Source: Pedobacter sp. UBA2067 (GTDB lineage: Bacteria; Bacteroidota; Bacteroidia; Sphingobacteriales; Sphingobacteriaceae). From it: DNA of 17,041 nt. The first letter of the stretch is position 1; every line of letters starts with the position of its first letter. The notes under the pieces were generated by a model. That model did no database searches. It worked only from the letters and a program-made list of their open reading frames with translations, and was not told where the DNA came from. A program made the translations under genes and the position numbers. Positions 1 to 7,503 of the stretch are shown in pieces. The DNA lies in contig DDAD01000157.1 in assembly GCA_002333205.1 (NCBI GenBank), positions 33,959 to 50,999 of the forward strand, given 5' to 3'.

Positions 1-370
1 GCTTCCAATACATCCGCATGGAATTACTGCCTCCAGTAAATTGCGGACCTAACTTAACATTATCATGCGGACCCATTTCAACGACTACTTTCTGCCAGTC
101 TACATCCAGCTCTTCAGCCACAATCATCGGCAGTGAAGTCATCACGTTTTGCCCAAACTCTGGATTTGGGCACAGGATCGTAATGACGTTTTTAGGACTG
201 ATCTTAACATAACCATTGATTTCAGTCCATTGTTCCGCAGCTTGCCCTGCGTCGTTATGTGGAAGTGCGAATTTGGCAAGGCCGCTGAAATGGATCATTA
301 GCCCACCACCTGCTAAGAGTGACGTTTTTAAAAATGTACGCCTGCTATTGTTTGTCTTAAGGTTTTCCAT
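1..370 (-). CDS. Molybdopterin hydroxylase large subunit, IorB type (5' part)
   Basis: This is the N-terminal 123 codons of a gene that runs off the left edge of the window. The start MENLKTNNSRRTFLK carries a twin-arginine motif (R10-R11, RRTFLK) and a hydrophobic stretch (about residues 16-30), so the protein is probably exported folded with its cofactor. The following segment, with NPEFGQNVMTSLPMIVAEEL and then GPQFTGGSNSMR, is typical of the xanthine dehydrogenase/aldehyde oxidase superfamily branch called isoquinoline 1-oxidoreductase beta subunit, which binds the molybdenum-cytosine-dinucleotide cofactor and hydroxylates N-heterocycles or aldehydes. The gene follows a di-haem cytochrome by 27 bp on the same strand. 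That suggests electrons go to cytochrome c rather than NAD. The [2Fe-2S] small subunit is not visible here and may lie further left. The substrate cannot be deduced. Confidence 0.85.
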   Translation of the reverse strand, partial: MENLKTNNSRRTFLKTSLLAGGGLMIHFSGLAKFALPHNDAGQAAEQWTEINGYVKISPKNVITILCPNPEFGQNVMTSLPMIVAEELDVDWQKVVVEMGPHDNVKLGPQFTGGSNSMRMYWK

Positions 371-397
371 TTAGAATGTCTTGGCGATCCATGAAAA

Positions 398-1045
398 TTA
401 TTTCTGCTGTGGTGCAAATGCACCGGTCGTTAGCCAGGTGATCCAGGCCTTTTTAAATTCAGCGTGGCTTAATGGCGGAAGCGTACGCCCCTCGCCCATA
501 TTCCAACCCGCCAGCACCAGGTCATCATCAGCATGCTCAATTAGTTTTTTGATGTCCTTATGCCCATTCTGCTTTGGGTCAACCAGCTGTTTTGCCAGCT
601 CATAAGGTGATCTACCTTCAAAAACCATTTTCATATCTGCCGGCGGTAAATGCCAATCCGGATTCCCAGGCGGCGTATGCAGGCCCGGTGTGTTTGTTGG
701 TTGATGACAGTTCATACACTTCATCGCATACACACCTTTACCGTCAGCGCCCCTTTTTGGCAGCATTGCGTGAAGGTGACTATCATCGCCTTGCAGTGGC
801 ACGTCACCTGCAGGATGGCAATTCATGCAGCGCGGACTCATCAGTACAGTATATACCTTTTCAAAGGCTTTAACTGAAGCAACACTATCCTTTACCACAA
901 CAGGCTCGCCTTGCAAGACCGGTTTTCTGTTCCCAATTCCTGATCCAAAGGCCATAAAGCCGACTATAAGCAATAGCACAGCCATCACCAGAACTGACCT
1001 TAGTGGGCCTTTTTGCTTGCGTTCGTTAAGTTGTTTGGCAATCAT
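398..1045 (-). CDS. Membrane-anchored di-haem cytochrome c
   Basis: This 215-residue protein has one N-terminal membrane segment (about residues 15-33), so the rest should lie in the periplasm. Two CxxCH haem c motifs are visible: C73-M-N-C76-H77 and C110-M-N-C113-H114. Candidate axial ligands are methionines such as those in HAMLP (about 92-96) and PPADMKM (about 134-139). The gene lies immediately upstream of the molybdenum hydroxylase large subunit on the same strand, so it is inferred to carry electrons from that enzyme to the respiratory chain. Many cytochromes annotated as isoquinoline 1-oxidoreductase-associated have this architecture. The start at 1045 is chosen because it places the short positively charged segment just before the membrane helix. 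Confidence 0.85.
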   Translation of the reverse strand: MIAKQLNERKQKGPLRSVLVMAVLLLIVGFMAFGSGIGNRKPVLQGEPVVVKDSVASVKAFEKVYTVLMSPRCMNCHPAGDVPLQGDDSHLHAMLPKRGADGKGVYAMKCMNCHQPTNTPGLHTPPGNPDWHLPPADMKMVFEGRSPYELAKQLVDPKQNGHKDIKKLIEHADDDLVLAGWNMGEGRTLPPLSHAEFKKAWITWLTTGAFAPQQK

Positions 1046-1094
1046 ACTTTTTAATATTGTTGTTCAATATAGCTGATATCTCTCTTTTTGTAAC

Positions 1095-1577
1095 TTACTT
1101 ACCTGCTGGCAGCTTAACTGGTCTGGCGAGCCTTGAAAACGTAAGCGAACCCATTTTCCACTTGCCATTTTCCTGAACATACACCTCTGTAACCATAAAA
1201 GGATTGATGACCTCATTGCCACCCACAACAGCCACTAGATCTATGTCGTTCAAAAGGATCGCGATATTACCAATCATCTTAACCGAAGCAGTATAGACCT
1301 CAGCTTTTTTGTAATGAATATTGCCTGACTTAATGACATCCAGCTCTCTTTCGGTTCCCCAGCTGCCGCCCATGTGTACAAACATAGCCTTGGAATGGAA
1401 CAATAAACCCAGCGAATCCACATTCTTGTCAGCCATCCATTGCCATTTCTTTTTTGAAAGGTCCAGAAGTGCTTGTTCTGTCTTGGTAGGGGGACCTTGA
1501 TTGCCCGCAGGCGCCTGTGCGCTAGAGGCATGAACACCCCCAATGAGCATCAACAGTGTAAGGAATAAATTTTTCAT
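1095..1577 (-). CDS. Secreted NTF2-like (DUF4440/SnoaL-type) protein
   Basis: I chose the start at 1577 because it gives a clean signal peptide, MKNLFLTLLMLIGG... with predicted cleavage near ASSAQ (residue 21). The longer reading from 1631 would add 18 non-signal residues and overlap the AraC gene. The mature 140 residues show the NTF2-like cone fold pattern: an opening helix (TEQALLDLSKKKWQWMADKN, about 33-52), then DSLGLLFHSKAMFVHMGG, the mid strand TASVKMIGNIAILL, and the closing strands EVYVQENGKWKMGSLTFSRL. Family members include enzymes and ligand-binding proteins, and no catalytic residues here decide between them. The gene begins 31 bp after the AraC gene on the same strand and may be co-transcribed with it. 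The function is unknown. Confidence 0.8.
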   Translation of the reverse strand: MKNLFLTLLMLIGGVHASSAQAPAGNQGPPTKTEQALLDLSKKKWQWMADKNVDSLGLLFHSKAMFVHMGGSWGTERELDVIKSGNIHYKKAEVYTASVKMIGNIAILLNDIDLVAVVGGNEVINPFMVTEVYVQENGKWKMGSLTFSRLARPVKLPAGK

Positions 1578-1608
1578 AAGATTTATATTTGGTTGATGAA
1601 GGTTGTTT

Positions 1609-2505
1609 TTAATTGAGCGTCCGGTATTCATTCGGCGTGTGACCTACTCTTTTTTTAAACAGCCGGATAAAATGCTGCGGGTATCTAAACCCAAGTTCAT
1701 AAGCAATTTCACTTACCGACCGATCACGTTCAAAAATCTTATCCTTGGCCACGTCAATGATTTTTTCCTGTATAAATTCCTGCGCCGTTTTGCCGGTTTC
1801 CTTTTTGATCAGGTCTCCAAAATAGTTGGCTGAAAAATGAAGCTGCTCGGCACAATACGCTACGGATGGCAATCCAATAGTATAAGGCTTTTCTGATTTG
1901 AAGTATCCGTTCAACAATTCCTCAAAATTCTCCAGAACACCTTTATTCGCCGTCTCTCTTGTAATAAACTGACGATCATAAAAGCGATCACAGTAGTTAA
2001 GCAACAACTCAACTGTGGAGGCAATTAGCTTTTTACTGTGTTTATCTATCGACTGCTCAAGTTCGCCTTTAACTTTCTGGAATAAATCCAATATCAACTG
2101 CCGCTCCTTGGAGGAAAGATGCAAGGCCTCATTGGTGTGATAACTGAAGAAATGGTAATCGCTAAGGGCCTTTGCTAGTGAAGTTCCCCGGATCAGATCA
2201 GGATGAAATATCAGACCATGGCCCATCGGCTGGTATATGTCTACTTTATTCTCAACATCTATCGTTTGTCCAGGTGAAACAAAAACCAATGTACCTTCCT
2301 GATAGTCGTAATTGTGACGACCATACTTTAAGTCACCACATTTTACATCCTTTAAGAAGATGCAATAGAGATCGAAATTCATCTTAGAACCAGTTCGTTT
2401 ATTAGCTTTTGAAAAATCGATCACACTCACCAGCGGGTGCAGTGTTTCCTGATTATTAAAGCTGTTATATTCACTGATTGTCTTAAAGTTATATTCTTTT
2501 TCCAT
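1609..2505 (-). CDS. AraC-family transcriptional regulator
   Basis: This 298-residue protein has an N-terminal cupin-like sensor half (about residues 25-110, including GTLVFVSPGQTIDV), a helical linker, and a C-terminal double helix-turn-helix DNA-binding domain (about 200-298). The second helix-turn-helix carries the family hallmark: SVSEIAYELGF followed by YPQHFIRLFKKRVGHTPNEYR. This class is common next to aldo/keto reductase genes, as with YqhC of E. coli, where it senses reactive aldehydes. By that analogy and its divergent position, it probably controls the plus-strand cluster that begins at 2668. The ligand is not known. A TAnnTTTG promoter element lies just upstream of the start. Confidence 0.92.
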   Translation of the reverse strand: MEKEYNFKTISEYNSFNNQETLHPLVSVIDFSKANKRTGSKMNFDLYCIFLKDVKCGDLKYGRHNYDYQEGTLVFVSPGQTIDVENKVDIYQPMGHGLIFHPDLIRGTSLAKALSDYHFFSYHTNEALHLSSKERQLILDLFQKVKGELEQSIDKHSKKLIASTVELLLNYCDRFYDRQFITRETANKGVLENFEELLNGYFKSEKPYTIGLPSVAYCAEQLHFSANYFGDLIKKETGKTAQEFIQEKIIDVAKDKIFERDRSVSEIAYELGFRYPQHFIRLFKKRVGHTPNEYRTLN

Positions 2506-2525
2506 GACTGATTTGTCTGTCTATA

Positions 2526-2533
2526 CAAACATA
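2526..2533 (-). promoter_or_regulatory. -7 promoter element of the AraC gene
   Basis: Read on the minus strand this is TATGTTTG, an exact match to the Bacteroidota -7 consensus TAnnTTTG. It would start transcription about 10-15 nt before the AraC start codon. No good TTTG -33 element is seen at the usual 19-20 bp spacing, so the promoter may need help from the regulator. Confidence 0.5.
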
Positions 2534-2630
2534 AAAAATTCAATGAGGTTGTTACTAAAGCAGAATTACGATCAGTAAAAATGGTAGTAAAAGCAGGAAT
2601 TTATATACCGTTCAGGCTCATTACCAAGGG

Positions 2631-2638
2631 GATATTTG
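2631..2638 (+). promoter_or_regulatory. Possible -7 element of the detoxification-type operon
   Basis: GATATTTG matches the TAnnTTTG consensus except for the first base and lies 29 bp before the ATG at 2668. No TTTG is seen 19 bp upstream. That fits a promoter dependent on an activator such as the divergent AraC protein, but the match alone is weak. The same octamer also occurs at 6128-6135, before the flavodoxin gene. Confidence 0.25.
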
Positions 2639-2667
2639 TAACAGATAATTATTACATCCTACCAAGT

Positions 2668-3519
2668 ATGGAATCAGTTAAATTAAACAACGGCATTGAG
2701 ATGCCAATATTAGGTTTCGGTGTCTTCCAGGTCACAGATCTGGCGGAATGCGAGCGCAGTGTACTGCAAGCCATAGAAACCGGTTACCGCCTTATTGATA
2801 CCGCTGCCTCTTACGGGAATGAAGAGGCGGTGGGAAGAGCGATAAAGCAATGTGGGACTTCAAGATCGGAACTATTTATCACCACCAAACTTTGGATACA
2901 ATCCGATGGATATAATGGGACCATGAAAGCATTTGAAAACTCCCTAAGGAAGCTGCAGCTTGACTATCTAGATCTTTACCTGATTCATCAGCCATTTGGT
3001 GATGTTTATGGAGAATGGAGGGCAATGGAAGATTTATATAAAGCAGGAAAAATCAGAGCTATAGGGGTAAGCAACTTCTATCCTGATCGACTGATCGACC
3101 TTATTCTGCACAACGAAGTTGTACCTGCTGTTAATCAGATTGAAACCCATCCCTTTCACCAACAGATTTCCGCTCAACAGTTCTTACAAGAACATCATGT
3201 TCAAATAGAGTCTTGGGGGCCGTTTGCGGAAGGTAAGAATAACATTTTCCATAATGAAGTACTTGAAGCTATTGCAGGGAAACATCATAAAACTATCGCT
3301 CAAGTGGTGCTCCGCTGGCTCACCCAGCGCGGCATCGTTGCCATTCCCAAGTCTGTGCAAAAAGAACGAATGAAAGAGAACTTTAACATCTTTGATTTCC
3401 AGCTCAGTAACGAGGAAATGGAAACCATTAAAACCTTAGACACCAATACCAGCAGCTTTTTTGACCACCGCGATCCTGCAATGGTAAAGTGGTTGGGTGA
3501 AAGAAAACTGGATCAATAA
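2668..3519 (+). CDS. Aldo/keto reductase (2,5-diketo-gluconate reductase-like)
   Basis: This cytoplasmic NADPH-dependent carbonyl reductase has 283 residues, the usual length for AKR5-type enzymes. I chose the start at 2668 because family proteins begin like MESVKLNNGIEMPILGFGVF. Starting at 2581 would add 29 residues with no family likeness. The catalytic tetrad is visible: D44 and Y49 in LIDTAASYG, K74 in ITTKLW, and H107 in LIHQPFG. The C-terminal motif AIPKSVQKERMKEN is the cofactor phosphate-binding segment. Such enzymes reduce small aldehydes, methylglyoxal and diketo acids. It is the first gene of the plus-strand cluster, and the next reductase begins 10 bp after its stop. Confidence 0.92.
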   Translation: MESVKLNNGIEMPILGFGVFQVTDLAECERSVLQAIETGYRLIDTAASYGNEEAVGRAIKQCGTSRSELFITTKLWIQSDGYNGTMKAFENSLRKLQLDYLDLYLIHQPFGDVYGEWRAMEDLYKAGKIRAIGVSNFYPDRLIDLILHNEVVPAVNQIETHPFHQQISAQQFLQEHHVQIESWGPFAEGKNNIFHNEVLEAIAGKHHKTIAQVVLRWLTQRGIVAIPKSVQKERMKENFNIFDFQLSNEEMETIKTLDTNTSSFFDHRDPAMVKWLGERKLDQ

Positions 3520-3529
3520 ACATTTAAAA

Positions 3530-4513
3530 ATGGAAAAAAGAATATTAGGCAAAACTGGGCTCGAAGTGTCTGCACTTGGTCTGGGATGCATGGGCATGAG
3601 TTTCGGATACGGACCTGCAGCAGATAAAAAAACAGCTATCGATTTAATCAGAACGGCCTTTGAGCGTGGTGTCACTTTCTTTGATACAGCCGAGGTTTAT
3701 GGCCCTTATACTAATGAAGAGCTATTGGGCGAGGCACTTTCCCCATTTCGTAACGAGGCGGTGATCGCGACGAAGTTTGGCTTCAAGAACGCAAAGACAA
3801 GTGAGGGACTTGACAGCCGTCCCCAAACCATCAGGGCAGTTGCTGAAGCTTCACTTAAAAGGTTGAGAACTGATCGCATTGACCTGTTCTATCAACATCG
3901 GGTAGACCCCAATGTACCAATTGAAGACGTCGCTGGAACAGTTAAAGATCTAATCCACGAAGGCAAAGTAAAGCATTTTGGACTTTCCGAGGCGGGCGTT
4001 CCGTCCATCCGGAAAGCGCATGCTGTACAACCTGTTACGGCTTTGCAAAGTGAATACTCGCTTTGGTGGCGGGAACCTGAAAAAGAAATACTGCCTCTTT
4101 TAGAAGAACTTGAAATTGGCTTTGTACCATTCAGCCCGCTTGGTAAGGGCTTTCTCACCGGCAAGATCAATGAAAACACCAAATTCGACAAGCATGATTT
4201 TCGAAATACAGTACCACGATTTGCGGAAGAGAACCGGAAAGCTAACCAGGTGTTGGTAGACCTGCTAAATACCATTGCTGAAAAGCAGGAGGCGACGAAC
4301 GCCCAGATTGCACTTGCCTGGCTGTTGGCGCGAAAACCATATATTGTTCCCATACCGGGAACCACTAAGCTACATCGCCTGGAAGAAAATATCGCTGCTG
4401 CCCATGTTCAACTATCGACACAGGATCTACATGAAATTGAAGCCGCCCTATCTCAAATTGAAATACAAGGCCATCGATATCCAGAGCAAAGTCAAAAAAT
4501 GATTGGAAAATAA
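3530..4513 (+). CDS. Aldo/keto reductase (AKR13/IolS-like)
   Basis: This 327-residue cytoplasmic oxidoreductase is of a different aldo/keto reductase branch from its neighbour. It starts MEKRILGKTGLEVSALGLG, the usual opening of the AKR13-like group, which decides for the ATG at 3530 over 3497. The tetrad is D52 and Y57 in FFDTAEVYG, K82 in IATKFGF, and H123 in YQHRVD. The end of the barrel carries VPIPGTTKLHRLEEN, the NADP(H) 2'-phosphate site. The family reduces aldehydes, ketones and some quinone-like compounds with NADPH. The gene lies 10 bp downstream of the first reductase and 32 bp before a lipoprotein cupin gene, so co-transcription is likely. The true substrate is unknown. Confidence 0.92.
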   Translation: MEKRILGKTGLEVSALGLGCMGMSFGYGPAADKKTAIDLIRTAFERGVTFFDTAEVYGPYTNEELLGEALSPFRNEAVIATKFGFKNAKTSEGLDSRPQTIRAVAEASLKRLRTDRIDLFYQHRVDPNVPIEDVAGTVKDLIHEGKVKHFGLSEAGVPSIRKAHAVQPVTALQSEYSLWWREPEKEILPLLEELEIGFVPFSPLGKGFLTGKINENTKFDKHDFRNTVPRFAEENRKANQVLVDLLNTIAEKQEATNAQIALAWLLARKPYIVPIPGTTKLHRLEENIAAAHVQLSTQDLHEIEAALSQIEIQGHRYPEQSQKMIGK

Positions 4514-4545
4514 TGTAAGACTGAAATCACAAAAAAATCGAAACT

Positions 4546-5001
4546 ATGAGAATAACCACGTTCGTCATCTGCCTCCTTGGTGCTTTAACGGGCTGCAAAA
4601 GCGCACCTGAAGAAACCTCCATCTTCCCAAAGGGAGAAAAGTCACCCAATGTTCACCATGTGGGAAACGTTTGGCTTACCGAGCTTAACCCATCCGATAG
4701 TGTGTTCAGGTACGGTACTTCAGTGGCCATATCAGATCCAGACGCACGCTTGAACTGGCACGTTCATCCGGGTGGCCAAATCGTAATCGTTACTGAGGGT
4801 GTAGGCTACTATCAGGAAAGAAATAAAGCTAAAAGGACGATCAAGAAAGGTGATGTGATTAAATGTTTACCCGGTGTTGAACACTGGCACGGCGCCACGC
4901 CTGATCAGGGCGTGACTTACATCGCAACTTCACCTTCGGAAAAAGGGAAAACAGTTTGGCTGGAAAAGGTCACGGATGAAGAATATTATGGAAAAAAGTA
5001 G
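4546..5001 (+). CDS. Lipoprotein cupin, hydroxynitrile-lyase-like fold
   Basis: This is a 151-residue exported lipoprotein. A short hydrophobic signal ends in the lipobox L14-T-G-C17. The single cupin barrel has the metal site WHVHPGGQ (H72, H74, Q78) and EHWHGA (H113, H115). This HxHxxxQ...H spacing is that of small manganese cupins such as the Granulicella hydroxynitrile lyase group, which often sit beside carboxymuconolactone-decarboxylase-like genes. The position that I recall as the catalytic histidine of that lyase (12 residues after the fourth ligand) is Y125 here, so lyase activity is doubtful. The gene is a paralogue of the cupin at 8574-9044. Its last codons overlap the next gene's start by 14 bp. 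Confidence 0.85.
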   Translation: MRITTFVICLLGALTGCKSAPEETSIFPKGEKSPNVHHVGNVWLTELNPSDSVFRYGTSVAISDPDARLNWHVHPGGQIVIVTEGVGYYQERNKAKRTIKKGDVIKCLPGVEHWHGATPDQGVTYIATSPSEKGKTVWLEKVTDEEYYGKK

Positions 5002-6076
5002 GATAATTTTAGGGTTAAGCATCGTTTTATCACTTTCTTCAGCATGCAGGGTTTTCAGAACACATGCTGAAGAAAATGCTTTAATACTCAAAACACAGGG
5101 CAGCTTTGCTGTCGGCGGAACACAGAAAAAGGAACCTGGGACGTTCAACCTGAATGATGCCCTCAAGCCCGCTGGACAAACCTATCATGGTGATCATGCT
5201 CATGTCTTTTACCAAATACCGGTTCGTTCCAAGCGTTATCCATTGATCTTCTTACATGGCGCCGGACAGTCCAGGAAAACCTGGGAAACTACACCGGATG
5301 GTCGCGATGGCTTTCAGAACCTTTTCTTAAGAAAAGGTTTTGGGGTTTACCTGCTTGATCAGCCGCGGAGAGCTGCAGCAGGCAGAAGTATGGCTGCTGC
5401 AAACCTCGCGCCGGTTGCAGATGAACAATTCTGGTTTACCCAATTCAGAATAGGTAACTACCCGGAATATTTCCCCGGGGTGCAATTTCCCAAAGACAGT
5501 GCTGCCTTGGAACAGTTCTACAGGCAAATGACTCCAAACACCGGTCCTTTCGATGCCAGTATCATCTCAGATGCGATCTCTAGCCTCGTTGATAAAATTG
5601 GCGGAGGGATCTTAGTCACACATTCCCAGGGAGGCGGTCCGGGCTGGAACACAGCAATTAAGAACGACAAGGTAAAAGCCATTGTCGCCTATGAGCCCTA
5701 CAGTGGCTTTGTTTTTCCTAAAGGTGAACTACCCGAACCCATTAAATCCACTGGATTATTTGGCGCCCTTAATGGCACAGAGATTCCCTTGTCTGAATTT
5801 AAAGCCTTGACGAAACTGCCAATCATCATTTATTACGGCGATAACATTGCAAAGGAACCAACCATAACATGGAATAAAGACCACTGGCGGTCGGGCCTTG
5901 AAATGGCAAAGAAATGGGCGGCAGCCATTAACAAACATGGTGGGGATGCACAAGTTGTGCACTTGCCAGAGATCGGAATCAGGGGTAATACGCATTTTCT
6001 ATTTTCAGACCTGAACAATGTTCAGGTAGCTGATTTACTGTCAGACTGGTTGAAGGAAAAAGCCCTGGTTCAGTAA
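4988..6076 (+). CDS. Exported alpha/beta hydrolase (serine nucleophile)
   Basis: The protein has about 362 residues. I favour the ATG at 4988 (MEKSRIILGLSIVLSLSSAC), which gives a signal sequence, over 4976, which would add four residues. A cysteine at residue 20 could be a weak lipobox. The hydrolase core shows the oxyanion-hole segment FLHGAGQSRKTWE (about 88-100), the nucleophile elbow VTHSQGG with Ser213, and the late histidine in GNTHFLF near the C-terminus. Enzymes of this type cleave esters or lactones, and the family is often annotated simply as alpha/beta fold hydrolase. The start overlaps the cupin gene, implying translational coupling. An unusual perfect palindrome lies inside the gene at 5318-5339. 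Confidence 0.85.
   Translation: MEKSRIILGLSIVLSLSSACRVFRTHAEENALILKTQGSFAVGGTQKKEPGTFNLNDALKPAGQTYHGDHAHVFYQIPVRSKRYPLIFLHGAGQSRKTWETTPDGRDGFQNLFLRKGFGVYLLDQPRRAAAGRSMAAANLAPVADEQFWFTQFRIGNYPEYFPGVQFPKDSAALEQFYRQMTPNTGPFDASIISDAISSLVDKIGGGILVTHSQGGGPGWNTAIKNDKVKAIVAYEPYSGFVFPKGELPEPIKSTGLFGALNGTEIPLSEFKALTKLPIIIYYGDNIAKEPTITWNKDHWRSGLEMAKKWAAAINKHGGDAQVVHLPEIGIRGNTHFLFSDLNNVQVADLLSDWLKEKALVQ
5318..5339. repeat. Perfect 22-bp palindrome inside the hydrolase gene
   Basis: Each half is AACCTTTTCTT and its exact reverse complement. The centre is TTAA, and four T's follow the stem on the plus strand (GGTTTTGGGG). It could form an RNA hairpin of nine pairs with a TTAA loop. It is in frame within a coding sequence (residues N-L-F-L-R-K-G-F), so it may be chance. 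Confidence 0.6.
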
Positions 6077-6152
6077 CATTGATTATCATCTCCGTAACCT
6101 GTCTACAGTAAGTGCCTCAATTCACATGATATTTGTGATGAACGACTAGATT

Positions 6153-6746
6153 ATGAAAACATTATTCAAATTCAGCACGCTCTTAATTACCGCCATGTGT
6201 ATTTGCTGTGGTTGTTTAAAGGCACAGCAGTTCGTGCTGATTGTTTATCTATCAAGGACAAACAACACCAAGGCAATTGCAGAGATCATTCATTAGCAGG
6301 TCGGCGGAAAGTTGTTGCCCCTAGTGTTAGAAAGGCCATATCCTGAGAATTACCGGGCTATTGTGGACCAAGTAGCAAAAGAAAACAGTTCTGGCTACTT
6401 ACCGCCACTCAAAACTAAAATCGACGACATCGCACAATACGACATCATCTTTGTAGGCTTTCCAACATGGGGCATGCAACTACCGCCCCCAATGAAAAGT
6501 TTTCTGAGCAGCTACAATCTAAAAGGAAAAACGATTATCCCATTCAATACCAATGCTGGATATGGCATTGGGAGCACCTTTAAATCTGTAGAGGAGCTGG
6601 CACCAGACAGCAAAATTCTCGAGGGTTTCTCCATCAAGGGCGGAATAGAACGTGACGGGATCCTTTTTGTGATGAAAGGCGAAAAAGAAAAACAGGCGCA
6701 ACTGGCGGTACAAAAGTGGCTGGAAAAAATTGGAATTAAAAAATAG
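6153..6746 (+). pseudogene. Exported flavodoxin interrupted by an in-frame TAG
   Basis: Read from the ATG at 6153, a signal peptide (MKTLFKFSTLLITA... to KAQQ) leads into a flavodoxin fold. VYLSRTNNTK (31-40) is the FMN phosphate loop. Codon 48 (6294-6296) is TAG, and the same frame then continues QVGGKLLPLVLERPYPENY, the second FMN loop PTWGMQLPPPMKSFL, and the rest of the domain to 6746. Family members usually read HQQVGG at the break, so a CAG to TAG change (one C to T) explains it. The remaining ORF, openable from TTG at 6312, lacks the phosphate loop and would not bind FMN normally. The alternatives are stop readthrough or a sequencing error. It sits between the hydrolase and CMD-like genes with operon-like spacing (9 bp to the next start). 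Confidence 0.85.
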
Positions 6747-6755
6747 TTCAAGCAC

Positions 6756-7484
6756 ATGAAAACATTTAACATGAAGTCGCTCTGCATTATTCTGGTACTT
6801 ACCATTTCGCTCTTTTCAAAATTCATGGCCCAGGCTCAGCAAAAGGAAAGTTCGCTGACTGCAAAACAGCAAAGGCTGATCGCCATTTCCGCGCAGACCG
6901 CTAAAGGTGACCTCACAGCCTTAGAAGGTAATTTAAATACCGGATTGGATGCCGGACTGACGGTAAATGAAATCAAAGAAGCCATACTGCATAGTTATGC
7001 TTACTGCGGATTTCCACGTAGCATTCGTGGCTTGCAAACCTTTATGACAGTTCTAGATGAACGTAAAGCCAAGGGGATCAATGATGCCTTGGGGGCTGAA
7101 GCGTCGGCAATTACGGCCGAAGGGAACAAGTTTGATCGTGGTAAAGCGATATTGGAAAAGCTAACCGGCGTAAAAGAAAATGGACCGAAAAAGGGCTATG
7201 CGGCTTTTGCCCCAACCATGGAGATATTCCTTAAGGAACATCTGTTTGCAGACATTTTTGAACGGGATGTGCTTAGCTATAAAGACCGTGAACTGGTCAC
7301 GATAGCTGTGATCAGCAGTATCGGCGCGGCTGAACCGATGCTACGCTCCCATTTAAACATATGTCTAAACCTTGGTCTAACAGCCAGCCAATTACAACAG
7401 TTTATTGAAATTGTTAAGCCCATTATTGGCAAGGAGAAAACGCTGGCTGCCGAAAACGAGTTAAACGAAGTTCTGAAAGGCTAA
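6756..7484 (+). CDS. Exported carboxymuconolactone-decarboxylase-like protein
   Basis: The 242 residues comprise a signal peptide (about 1-28, ending FMAQAQ) and two CMD/AhpD-like helical domains. The first (about 40-110) carries NEIKEAILHSYAYCGFPRSI, the family motif with E75, H79 and a single C84. The second (about 165-238) carries ERDVLSYKDRELVTIAVIS and RSHLNICLNLGLT. The AhpD-type CxxC pair is absent, so disulfide peroxidase activity is not expected. The family includes gamma-carboxymuconolactone decarboxylase and many uncharacterised oxidative-stress proteins. It begins 9 bp after the interrupted flavodoxin and is followed 19 bp later by a dienelactone-hydrolase-like gene, an association that recalls catabolism of ring-cleavage lactones. 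The export signal is unusual for this family. An alternative start is at 6771. Confidence 0.88.
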   Translation: MKTFNMKSLCIILVLTISLFSKFMAQAQQKESSLTAKQQRLIAISAQTAKGDLTALEGNLNTGLDAGLTVNEIKEAILHSYAYCGFPRSIRGLQTFMTVLDERKAKGINDALGAEASAITAEGNKFDRGKAILEKLTGVKENGPKKGYAAFAPTMEIFLKEHLFADIFERDVLSYKDRELVTIAVISSIGAAEPMLRSHLNICLNLGLTASQLQQFIEIVKPIIGKEKTLAAENELNEVLKG

Positions 7485-7503
7485 ACATTAATTAAAATCT
7501 GGA

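Noticed and set aside
1578..1631. Longer N-terminus of the NTF2-like protein from 1631
   Set aside because: It would put 18 polar residues before a clean signal peptide and overlap the AraC coding region.
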